This document shows, one piece after another, positions 8,244 through 14,903 of a stretch of 16,210 nucleotides of DNA (its first letter is position 1; each line of letters starts with the position of its first letter). This stretch comes from an uncultured Solirubrobacteraceae bacterium (GTDB lineage: Bacteria > Actinomycetota > Thermoleophilia > Solirubrobacterales > Solirubrobacteraceae), in contig CADCVT010000345.1 of NCBI GenBank assembly GCA_902806215.1, forward strand, positions 1 to 16,210. Direction: 5' to 3'. The translations under genes were made by a program, and so were the position numbers. The notes beneath the pieces were generated by a model, which worked only from the letters and a program-made list of their open reading frames with translations, did no database searches and was not told the DNA's origin.

Positions 8244-9839
8244 ATGCAGAAGCAGGCTCCGACCCTCGGCCGCATGTTCGTCATGGTGGGCTTCGCGCTC
8301 TCGTGCTTCGGGCTGCTGCTGTTCCTGTGGCTCGCCTTCGGCGGGGCGGTCCCGCTCAAGCCGAAGGGCTACCAGGTGAGCGTCTCCTTCCAGGAGGGCA
8401 CGCAGCTCGCCGTCGAGGCCGACGTCCGCATCAACGGCGTCCCGGTCGGCAAGGTCAAGACCGTCAAGCCGAACGCGAAGTCCGGCCGCAGCGACGCGCT
8501 CATCGAGATGGAGTCCGCGTACGCGCCCCTGCCCAAGGACGTCAAGGCGATCCTGCGCCAGAAGACGCTGCTGGGCGAGACGTACGTGGAGCTCACGCCG
8601 GGCACGCGCAGCGGCGAGAAGATCCCCGAGGGCGGGAAGATCGCCAACGCGCAGGTCTCGCCGACGGTCGAGCTCGACGAGATCTTCCGCGCCTTCGACC
8701 CGAAGACGCGCAAGGCGTTCCAGACGTGGATGCAGAGCCAGTCGACCGCGATCAGCGGCCGCGCGCAGGACATCAACGACGCCCTTGGCAACCTCGAGCC
8801 GCTGGCCGAGGACGCCAACGTGCTGCTGCGGATCCTCAACTCGCAGGAGGGCGCGGTCCGTCAGGTCGTCGGCGACACCGGCGAGGTCTTCGACGCGCTG
8901 AGCGAGCGCCGCGGCCAGCTGCAGGCCGCCATCCGCAACTCGAACACCGTCTTCGAGACCACCGCGCGGCGCGACGACTCCCTGCGCGAGCTGTTCACGG
9001 TGCTGCCGACGTTCAACCGCGAGGCAACGACGACGGTCAACCGTCTCACCGAGTTCGCGCGCGACACCGACCCGCTCGTCTCCCAGCTGCGTCCCGCGGC
9101 GCGCGAGTTCTCGCCGACGTTCCAGGAGCTCGAGCGGCTGGCGCCGGACCTCAAGGCGCTGTTCCGCGACCTCGATCCGCTGATCACCGCATCGAAGACC
9201 GGCCTGCCGGCGACGCGGCGCTTCCTCGCCGATCTGCGCCCGTTCCTGGGCGAGTTCGACCCGACGCTCAAGCAGCTCAACCCGATCCTGAACATGCTCA
9301 GCAACTACCGCGACGAGCTGCGGGCGTTCTTCGCCAATGTGCCCGCGTCGACGCAGGCGACGACGCCCGACGGCGTGCACTACCTGCGCACGACGAACCC
9401 GCAGAACCCGGAGAACCTCGCCGTGTATCCGCGCCGGATCGGCTCGAACCGCACGAACGTCATGACCAAGCCGCGCTTCTACGACGACATCGACCGGGGA
9501 CTGGACTCGTTCGAGACGCGCCACTGCCGTCAGGGCAACCCGAGCACCGCCGACGCCCAGGAGCTCGCGAAGACGCTCACCGACCAGCTCCCGATTCTCC
9601 AGAACCCCCCGCCGAGCGGCCCGCCGAACCCGCTGCAGCCGCCCCCGCCGACCGGACCGAGCCTCGCCGGCAACATCCTCGCGTTCGTGTTCGCCAACGC
9701 CGGCCGCGACGTCCCGGCCCCGCCCTGCCGCGAGCAGCCGCCGTACCGGGTCGCCGAGGGCAAGTACGTCCCGGCGGGCGGCGAGCTGACCAAGTACCCG
9801 AAGGTCCGACCGGCGGCCTCCAGCACCCGCAACCCGTAG
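8244..9839 (+). CDS. MCE (MlaD) family protein, sixth and last of the row
   Basis: 531-aa MCE protein. The hydrophobic anchor is at residues 9-33; its Cys21 lies inside the membrane span and lacks a lipobox context, so it is not a lipoprotein. The MCE domain is at about 42-120 (DVRINGVPVGKVKTV; LGETYVELTPG). The helical region contains AISGRAQDINDALGNLEPL and extends to about 350, followed by the cap (LNPILNMLSNYRDELRAFF) and a Pro-rich C-terminus with CREQ-type cysteine context. It abuts the previous stop with no overlap but has a strong ribosome binding site, GGAGG at 8229-8233. A hairpin lies downstream before the MMPL gene, so it probably closes the mce operon. Confidence 0.93.
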   Translation: MQKQAPTLGRMFVMVGFALSCFGLLLFLWLAFGGAVPLKPKGYQVSVSFQEGTQLAVEADVRINGVPVGKVKTVKPNAKSGRSDALIEMESAYAPLPKDVKAILRQKTLLGETYVELTPGTRSGEKIPEGGKIANAQVSPTVELDEIFRAFDPKTRKAFQTWMQSQSTAISGRAQDINDALGNLEPLAEDANVLLRILNSQEGAVRQVVGDTGEVFDALSERRGQLQAAIRNSNTVFETTARRDDSLRELFTVLPTFNREATTTVNRLTEFARDTDPLVSQLRPAAREFSPTFQELERLAPDLKALFRDLDPLITASKTGLPATRRFLADLRPFLGEFDPTLKQLNPILNMLSNYRDELRAFFANVPASTQATTPDGVHYLRTTNPQNPENLAVYPRRIGSNRTNVMTKPRFYDDIDRGLDSFETRHCRQGNPSTADAQELAKTLTDQLPILQNPPPSGPPNPLQPPPPTGPSLAGNILAFVFANAGRDVPAPPCREQPPYRVAEGKYVPAGGELTKYPKVRPAASSTRNP

Positions 9840-9901
9840 TGGCCGGCACACCGATTCCGCCGGGTTCCGGACGCCGCCGATCCACGCCTGACGCCACCCG
9901 A

Positions 9902-9939
9902 CGATCCGGATCAGGTGCGAACAGCACCCTTCCGGATCG
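9902..9939 (+). terminator. Hairpin after the mce cassette, possible terminator without U-tract
   Basis: CGATCCGG (9902-9909) pairs perfectly with CCGGATCG (9932-9939). Inside it GGTGC (9914-9918) pairs with GCACC (9924-9928) around the loop GAACA, giving a two-part stem with a small internal loop. It begins 62 bases after the last mce stop. No T-run follows, which is common for GC-rich actinobacterial terminators, so termination is plausible but unproven. Confidence 0.5.
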
Positions 9940-10003
9940 CCGTGCGACGTCAGTCGCGGCCGGCGACGCCCGCGAACCGCGCCGTAATCGGCGTACCGAC
10001 CAC

Positions 10004-10009
10004 TAGCCT
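10004..10009 (+). promoter_or_regulatory. -10-like TAGCCT, probable leaderless promoter of the MMPL gene
   Basis: TAGCCT fits the actinobacterial -10 pattern TANNNT and ends seven bases before ATG 10017, the spacing that places the transcription start on or next to the start codon. No Shine-Dalgarno sequence and no good -35 are visible. The same arrangement recurs at 13851 and 14390. Confidence 0.45.
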
Positions 10010-10016
10010 CGTCCTG

Positions 10017-12617
10017 ATGCTGGAGAGGGTCGTCGGGTTCGCGGCACGCCGGCCGGGGCGGGTGCTCGCGGTCACGGTGCTCGTCACGCTGTTGTGCGGC
10101 CTCGCCGCCACGCGCCTGCAGTCGAGCAGCGCCACCGACACGCTCGTCGGCAGGAGCAGCGACTCGTTCGAGGCGACCGAGCGGTACTACGCGAAGTTCG
10201 GTGAGGACGCTGTGTTCATCCTCGTCCGCGGCGACCTCCCGAAGCTCGTCCTCACGTCCGACCTCGGGCGGCTGCTCGGGCTCGAGGGCTGCATCTCGGG
10301 CAACATCCCGGCCGGCGTCACCCCGCGCGGCGGCAAGGACGGTCCGTGCGGCCGGCTCGGCACCGACAAGCCCGTGAAGGTCGTCTTCGGCCCCGGCACG
10401 TTCATCAACGAGTCGGTGCGCCAGCTGACCACCGAGCTGACCAAGCAGAACCAGGAGGCCTCGGCGCGCAGCGACCGGGCGGCGCAGGCCGCGCGCGGGC
10501 TCGCGAAGGAGCAGGGCCGCAGCAAGGCCGAGCAGGACAAGCTCGCCAAGCAGGCCCGCGACCTCGTCAACGCCGAGTTCACGAAGACCATCGTGCAGCT
10601 CGCGCTCAAGTACGGGCTGCGCGGCCCGCCGCGCATCGACGACGAGAACTTCGTCTCGCGGCTCGTGTTCGACGCCACCAAGGCGGGCACGCCGAAGTCG
10701 CGCTTCGCCTACCTGTTCCCGAACAAGCAGTCGGCGCTCATCCAGGTGCGGCTCAAGCCGGGCCTGTCGCAGGAGGAGCGCTCCGAGGCGATCGCGCAGG
10801 TGCGGCGCGCCGTGCAGATGCCCGACTGGAAGCTCGAGAGCAAGGCGAAGTACGTCGTCACCGGCGCGCCGGTGATCGTCAACGACCTCGCGATCGAGAT
10901 CGAGGACTCGATCATCGTCCTGCTCATCGGCGCGCTGCTGGTGATGGCGGTGACGCTGTCGCTCGTGTTCCGCGCCCGCCTGCGGCTGCTGCCGCTGGCG
11001 ATCGCGCTCGCGGCGTCCGCGCTGACGTTCGGTGCGCTGTCGCTGGCCGGCGCGTCGCTGACGATGGCGTCGATCGCCGTGCTGCCGGTCTTGATCGGCC
11101 TTGCCGTCGACTACGCGATCCAGCTGCAGTCGCGCGTCGAGGAAGCCGGGGGAGACGTGCACCACATGGCTCGCGCGGGTGCGCCGACCGTGGTCACCGC
11201 CGCCGCGGCGACCGCGGCCGGGTTCATGGTCCTCCTGCTCTCGCCTGTCCCGATGGTGCGCGGGTTCGGGTTCCTCCTCGTCATCGGCATCGCCTTCGCG
11301 CTCGCGCTCGCGCTCGTCGCGGGAACCGCGGCGCTGTCGTGGAAGCCGAGAACTTCACGGACCCTTCCTGACCAGCTGTCGTCAAGCCTCCGTGGGGCAG
11401 GCGATCTGCTGGGAACGGCTCAGCGAGGAATGGCTCAGAACCCCGCGAGTCGGGCGATTGCCGCGCGCGCGTCGAAGACCGGCAGCGCCGCGGTCGCGTT
11501 CTCGCAGCGTCGCCCCGAGCGCGTCCTGGCCATCGCCGCGGTGCTCGCGGTCTCCGGATGGGCCCTCGACACGCAGACGAAGATCGAGTCCGACCTCACG
11601 AAGCTCGTGCCGCAGAACCTGACCGCGCTCCAGGACCTCGAGGCGCTCCAGCAGTCCACGAGCGTCGGCGGCCAGCTCGACGTCGTCATCGAGGCCGACG
11701 ACGTCGCCGACCCCGAGGTCATCGGGTGGATGACCCGCTACCAGAAGGACCTGCTCGAGCGCTTCGGCTACAGCGAGGAGAAGGGCTGCGGCAAGGCCGA
11801 GCTTTGCCCCGCGTTCTCGTTGCCGGACCTGTTCAGCACGCCGCCAACGAGCGACCGCCAGGTCAAGGCGCTGCTCGACGTCGTCCCGCCGTACTTCTCG
11901 CAGAGCGTCGTCACGCCGGACCGCCGCACCGCGACGATGGCCTTCGGCATCCGGCTCATGCCGCTCGAGCGCCAGTACGAGGTCATGCAGGAGATGCGCC
12001 GCCGGCTCGACCCGCCCGACGGCGTGAACGCGCAACTCGCCGGGCTGCCGATCCTCGCCGCCGAGGCCAACGAGCAGGTCTCGTCGGACTGGCGACGGCT
12101 GCTGACGCTCGTCGTCGGCCTGCTCGCCGTGTTCGTCGTGCTGCGGATCGCGCTGCGCGACGGGCGGCGCGCCGCGATCCCGCTCGTCCCGATCCTGCTG
12201 GCGACAGGCTGGTCATCGCTCGTGCTGTTCCTGCTGCGCATCCCGCTCAACCCGATGTCGGTGACGCTCGGCGCGCTCGTCATCGCGATCTCGACCGAGT
12301 TCAGCGTGCTGCTGTCCGAGCGCTACCGGCAGGAGCGCGCGCAGGGCCACGACCCGGCCGAGGCGGTGCGGCGCACGTACCGCTCGACCGGCGTGGCCGT
12401 GCTGGCGTCGGGCGCGACGGCGATCGCGGGCTTCGCCGTCCTCATGCTCTCGGACATCCGGATGCTGCGCGACTTCGGCTTCGTGACCGTCGTCGACCTG
12501 TCGGTGTCGCTGCTCGGCGTGCTCGTCGTGCTGCCGGCCGTCCTCATGCTCGCCGAGCGCAACGCGCTGACCCAGCTGCGCTTCGGCGCGCTGCGCCGGG
12601 CAAGATCCACGGCGTGA
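10017..12617 (+). CDS. MMPL/HAE3-family RND transporter
   Basis: 866-aa inner-membrane transporter of the MMPL/HAE3 type, a proton-driven family that exports lipids or other hydrophobic compounds (known for the family; substrate here unknown). Two homologous halves are visible. The first has TM1 (18-33), a large external loop (34-295) with a Lys/Glu/Gln-rich coiled coil (about 131-187), then five helices (297-440) including GLAVDYAIQ with Asp365. The second has a helix near 503-517, an external loop with cysteines 591 and 597, and five helices (695-846) including ISTEFSVLLSERY, where Glu761-Phe takes the place of the Asp-Tyr pair. A ~60-residue cytoplasmic linker (441-500) with unusual codons joins them. 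I start at ATG 10017, next to TM1, rather than the upstream GTG. The stop overlaps the next gene by GTGA. Confidence 0.92.
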   Translation: MLERVVGFAARRPGRVLAVTVLVTLLCGLAATRLQSSSATDTLVGRSSDSFEATERYYAKFGEDAVFILVRGDLPKLVLTSDLGRLLGLEGCISGNIPAGVTPRGGKDGPCGRLGTDKPVKVVFGPGTFINESVRQLTTELTKQNQEASARSDRAAQAARGLAKEQGRSKAEQDKLAKQARDLVNAEFTKTIVQLALKYGLRGPPRIDDENFVSRLVFDATKAGTPKSRFAYLFPNKQSALIQVRLKPGLSQEERSEAIAQVRRAVQMPDWKLESKAKYVVTGAPVIVNDLAIEIEDSIIVLLIGALLVMAVTLSLVFRARLRLLPLAIALAASALTFGALSLAGASLTMASIAVLPVLIGLAVDYAIQLQSRVEEAGGDVHHMARAGAPTVVTAAAATAAGFMVLLLSPVPMVRGFGFLLVIGIAFALALALVAGTAALSWKPRTSRTLPDQLSSSLRGAGDLLGTAQRGMAQNPASRAIAARASKTGSAAVAFSQRRPERVLAIAAVLAVSGWALDTQTKIESDLTKLVPQNLTALQDLEALQQSTSVGGQLDVVIEADDVADPEVIGWMTRYQKDLLERFGYSEEKGCGKAELCPAFSLPDLFSTPPTSDRQVKALLDVVPPYFSQSVVTPDRRTATMAFGIRLMPLERQYEVMQEMRRRLDPPDGVNAQLAGLPILAAEANEQVSSDWRRLLTLVVGLLAVFVVLRIALRDGRRAAIPLVPILLATGWSSLVLFLLRIPLNPMSVTLGALVIAISTEFSVLLSERYRQERAQGHDPAEAVRRTYRSTGVAVLASGATAIAGFAVLMLSDIRMLRDFGFVTVVDLSVSLLGVLVVLPAVLMLAERNALTQLRFGALRRARSTA

Positions 12618-13204
12618 AACGCTACAGCTGGTTCCTCGGCGTCGTCGCCTTCCTGCTGCTGGTCGTGGTGACCCTCAACGGGGTCTCGACGTCGCAGGAG
12701 GAGGAGGTCTCGTCGGGCGGGCCGAAGGCGGGCGCGAAGCTGTATCCCTTCGCGACGCCCCTGGCGACCTCGGACCTCAAGGGCGACGCGAACATCGCGA
12801 CGAAGGACGGCCAGGGCGAGTTCGGCGCCCGCGCGGCCTGCACGGTGCGTGGCCCGAAGATCCTCAACGTCTGCGAGCTCTACGAGCGTGGGCCGCTCGT
12901 GCTCGCGATCTTCTCCGCTGAGGGCGGTCCGTGCAGGGAGGTGCTCGACCAGTTCCAGCGGCTCGCCCCGCAGTTCCCCAAGGTGTCGTTCGCCGGAGTC
13001 GGCTCGCTCGGTGACCGCAAGGATCTGAAGGGCTCGTGGCGCTTTCCGGTCGGGTGGGACCGCGACGGCGCCGTCGCCAGCCGGTACGGGCTCGTGGACT
13101 GTCCGCAGATCACCTTCGCTCTCAAGGGCGGGAAGGTGTTGAAGACGACGCGGGGCGACCTCGCCGACGAGGAGATCGTGCGGCTCGTGCGGAAGCTGCG
13201 ATGA
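12614..13204 (+). CDS. Membrane-anchored thioredoxin-fold protein with a degenerate CxxC
   Basis: 196-aa protein with an N-terminal hydrophobic anchor (residues 5-21) and a TlpA/AhpC-TSA-like thioredoxin fold outside the membrane. The active-site region reads FSAEGGPCREV, which aligns with the usual WATWCGPCRE except that the first cysteine is Gly104; only Cys107 remains. The cis-proline region is DCPQITFALKGGKV, with Cys163 directly before the proline. Two more cysteines, Cys76 and Cys87, lie ahead of the motif. It therefore cannot use the standard CxxC dithiol, although Cys107 might work with another cysteine. It may act as a one-cysteine peroxidase, a holdase or a structural partner (inference). 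GTG start overlaps the MMPL stop (GTGA) and its own stop overlaps the next ATG, so it is translationally coupled on both sides. An exposed thiol role near the pump is possible. Confidence 0.82.
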   Translation: MKRYSWFLGVVAFLLLVVVTLNGVSTSQEEEVSSGGPKAGAKLYPFATPLATSDLKGDANIATKDGQGEFGARAACTVRGPKILNVCELYERGPLVLAIFSAEGGPCREVLDQFQRLAPQFPKVSFAGVGSLGDRKDLKGSWRFPVGWDRDGAVASRYGLVDCPQITFALKGGKVLKTTRGDLADEEIVRLVRKLR

Positions 13205-13845
13205 GCGATCCCGAGGCAGGGTGGATCGCGCCGGAGATCCGCGAGGAGTTCCCCGAGCTGCGGCTGTGGTCGTTGCGCGTCGAGGCTCGCCCCGCGCGCG
13301 CGCCCGCCGGGCTCAAACAGCGTCTGCGCTCGCTGTCGGACCGCTACCACGGCGCGCAGGCGATCCAGCTGCGAACCGACCCGATCCCGCACGCCTACCG
13401 CGTCTTCTACCGGCACATCGGCCTGGATCCCGACGCCGACCGCATCCCGATCGAGGCGGCGGTCGTCGAGCGGCTCATGCACGGCGCCTTCCGCTCGTAC
13501 GGGCTCGTCGACGACGCGCTGGTGATCGCCCTCGTGGAGACCGGCGTGCCGGTGTGGGCGCTCGACGACGACACGGTCGACGGGCCGCTCGGCGTGCGGC
13601 TGACCGGCGAGCGCGAGGACCTGGGGCGGGGGCCGGAGGCGCCGCCGCTGCGCGACGGGCGTCTCGTGGTCGCGGACGCGGCCGGGCCGCTGGCCGAGCT
13701 GTTCGGCGCTCCTGCGCCCGGTCACGGCGTGCGGCCAGAGACCACCGCGATACGCCTGTTCACGGTCCAACCGTCGGGCGTTCCGGCCATCCACGTGGAG
13801 GAAGCGCTGTGGTTGTGTGCCGAATGTCTGGACACCGGCGGTTAA
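13201..13845 (+). CDS. Stand-alone B3/4 domain protein (PheT B3/B4-like)
   Basis: 214-aa soluble protein whose main part matches the B3/4 domain found in the beta subunit of phenylalanyl-tRNA synthetase, where it edits mischarged Tyr-tRNA (known). Recognisable stretches are DPIPHAYRVFYRHIGLDPD (60-78), IPIEAAVVERLMHGAF and LVDDALVIALVETGVPVWALD (102-122). The remainder, up to CAEC (206-209) at the C-terminus, completes the fold. No anticodon or catalytic synthetase domain is present, so it is a free-standing member. Such proteins are proposed as trans-editing or amino-acid/peptide-binding factors; the actual substrate is unknown. ATG overlaps the thioredoxin-fold stop (ATGA), making it the third gene of the MMPL operon, an unexpected place for an editing-type protein. 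There is no signal peptide, so it acts in the cytoplasm. Confidence 0.85.
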   Translation: MSDPEAGWIAPEIREEFPELRLWSLRVEARPARAPAGLKQRLRSLSDRYHGAQAIQLRTDPIPHAYRVFYRHIGLDPDADRIPIEAAVVERLMHGAFRSYGLVDDALVIALVETGVPVWALDDDTVDGPLGVRLTGEREDLGRGPEAPPLRDGRLVVADAAGPLAELFGAPAPGHGVRPETTAIRLFTVQPSGVPAIHVEEALWLCAECLDTGG

Positions 13846-13850
13846 AGAGC

Positions 13851-13856
13851 TACCCT
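13851..13856 (+). promoter_or_regulatory. -10-like TACCCT before the 159-aa orphan gene
   Basis: TACCCT matches TANNNT and ends eight bases before ATG 13865, with no Shine-Dalgarno in between. This suggests a leaderless or near-leaderless transcript, and argues for ATG 13865 over the in-frame GTG at 13817, which would lie inside the preceding gene. Confidence 0.4.
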
Positions 13857-13864
13857 ACTGGCAC

Positions 13865-14344
13865 ATGGCCGTTCTGGACTTCTTCCGGCCGGACCCCTTC
13901 GTCGACGTCAACGTCGACGAGGCGGCCGCACGTCGCACGCTGCGCGATCAGATCGCGCGGCTGGAGCAGCAGCTGGCCGAGACGCGGTTCTCCGCGTTTC
14001 CGCACACGGTGCTGGCCACCGACGTCCCGAACGCGGTCCCCGCGCCGGGACCCCGCCTGCTCGGCCTCGCCGAGCTCGAGGCCCAGCGCGACGCGCTGCA
14101 GGCCACGCTGCGCGATGCACGTGCCGCGCACGAGCACCGCGGCCTGGTGCAGGAGCAGAACCGCATGCTGCTCGAGCGGATGCTGCTCGAGCCGCGCAAG
14201 CACAAGTTCGCCCGTCTGCACCGCTCCGAGGTGGAGATGGGTGGCTGCGGCGCCTACCAGGTGCGCCCGCGTCTCGGGCTCATCGGGATGCTGTGCGGCT
14301 GGTGGCACGTCAAGCTCAGCTCCGGCTGCCCGTTAGCCACCTGA
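13865..14344 (+). CDS. Conserved-looking hypothetical protein with coiled coils and a Cys/Trp-rich C-terminus
   Basis: 159 aa, not recognised. The N-terminus MAVLDFFRPDPF is followed by two helical, coiled-coil-like stretches (about 17-43 and 66-108, rich in Glu, Gln, Arg and Leu), separated by a Pro-rich linker (about 45-66). The C-terminal ~48 residues change character: a basic patch (RKHKFARLHR), then GGCGAYQVRPRLGLIGMLC and GWWHVKLSSGCP with Cys128, Cys144 and Cys155. That module looks like a compact, perhaps beta-rich or zinc/disulfide-stabilised unit (inference). There is no signal peptide or clear TM helix. It lies 19 bp after the B3/4 gene on the same strand but appears to have its own -10 element. 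A perfect 7-bp hairpin (14351-14369) follows its stop. Function unknown. Confidence 0.75.
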   Translation: MAVLDFFRPDPFVDVNVDEAAARRTLRDQIARLEQQLAETRFSAFPHTVLATDVPNAVPAPGPRLLGLAELEAQRDALQATLRDARAAHEHRGLVQEQNRMLLERMLLEPRKHKFARLHRSEVEMGGCGAYQVRPRLGLIGMLCGWWHVKLSSGCPLAT

Positions 14345-14350
14345 CATCCG

Positions 14351-14369
14351 GGCCGCCTGCGTGGCGGCC
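14351..14369 (+). terminator. GC hairpin after the 159-aa orphan gene
   Basis: GGCCGCC (14351-14357) and GGCGGCC (14363-14369) form a perfect 7-bp stem around the loop TGCGT, six bases after the stop at 14344. No T-run follows. It fits a weak or Rho-aided end of transcript, just upstream of the next promoter-like element. Confidence 0.45.
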
Positions 14370-14389
14370 GGCCCACGGGCCTCAGCGGC

Positions 14390-14395
14390 TAGATT
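14390..14395 (+). promoter_or_regulatory. -10 element TAGATT before the four-TM gene
   Basis: TAGATT is a close match to the SigA -10 consensus and ends ten bases before ATG 14406. No Shine-Dalgarno is visible, so a leaderless or very short-leader mRNA is likely. The -35 region is GC-rich and unconvincing. Confidence 0.5.
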
Positions 14396-14405
14396 GGCGA
14401 CCCTG

Positions 14406-14903
14406 ATGGGTCGGCGAAGCCGCAAGAGGGCCGGCGACGGCATGTCCGCTCCGCCGGAGGGCGACGAGCGACGCGAGCCGCGTGCGACCGCGCAGCCCGT
14501 CGTGCCCTCGACGCCGCGCCTGCGCGCGCCGCTCGAGGAGGCGCCCAAGGCGCCCTGGCACCCCTTCCCGCTCGTCGAGCTGTCCGTGCTGATCGGCATG
14601 GTGCTCGTCGTGGTCGGCGTGCTCAGCGAGGGGGACCGGCGCCCCATCCTGCTCTTCAGCGGGATCGGCCTGATCTCGATCGCGTCGCTCGAGCTGGCGA
14701 TCCGCGAGCACTTCGCCGGCTACCGGTCGCACTCGTCGCTGCTGGCCGGCATCGCCGCCGTCGGCGCGGCCGCCGCGCTGTACCCGACGTCGATCCCGGG
14801 CGAGATCCTCACCGTCGTCGGTCTGGTCTGCGGCGGCGTCGCCTTCTACCTGCTGCGCCGCCAGTTCGCCGCGCGGGCGAGGGGCCTGACCTTCCGAGCA
14901 TGA
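14406..14903 (+). CDS. Small membrane protein with four predicted TM helices
   Basis: 165 aa, family not recognised. A basic, Pro/Glu-rich cytoplasmic N-terminus (residues 1-53, starting MGRRSRKRAGDG) is followed by four hydrophobic segments: about 56-73, 80-98, 110-127 and 131-151. The end is Arg-rich (RRQFAARARG), which by the positive-inside rule places both ends in the cytoplasm. No catalytic motif is visible. ATG 14406 is preferred because a TAGATT -10 box lies ten bases upstream; M13 is an alternative internal start. The stop overlaps the VOC gene's ATG (ATGA), so the two are translationally coupled and may act together, but no function can be assigned. Confidence 0.8.
   Translation: MGRRSRKRAGDGMSAPPEGDERREPRATAQPVVPSTPRLRAPLEEAPKAPWHPFPLVELSVLIGMVLVVVGVLSEGDRRPILLFSGIGLISIASLELAIREHFAGYRSHSSLLAGIAAVGAAAALYPTSIPGEILTVVGLVCGGVAFYLLRRQFAARARGLTFRA

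Larger units (their letters stand above)
9840..10016 (+). other. Boundary region between mce cassette and MMPL operon
   Basis: 177 bp without a supported gene. It contains a strong two-part hairpin (9902-9939) and a -10-like hexamer (10004-10009) just before the MMPL ATG. The MMPL frame is open upstream to a GTG at 9915, but that codon lies inside the hairpin and its translation shows no conserved character, so I treat the stretch as an end-of-operon/new-promoter boundary. Confidence 0.6.

Noticed and set aside
8301..8309. Cys21 of the sixth MCE protein as a lipoprotein site
   Set aside because: The cysteine is in the middle of the hydrophobic helix and the preceding residues (A-L-S) do not make a proper lipobox.
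9915..10016. Upstream GTG start adding 34 residues to the MMPL protein
   Set aside because: The GTG lies in a hairpin and the extra residues lack any membrane or family character; ATG 10017 sits right before TM1 with a -10 element upstream.
6570..11165. Very long minus-strand open frame (1531 codons) opposite mce and MMPL genes
   Set aside because: Composition is Arg/Ala/Glu/Val-rich with no domain; it mirrors the codon structure of well-recognised plus-strand genes and is a high-GC shadow.
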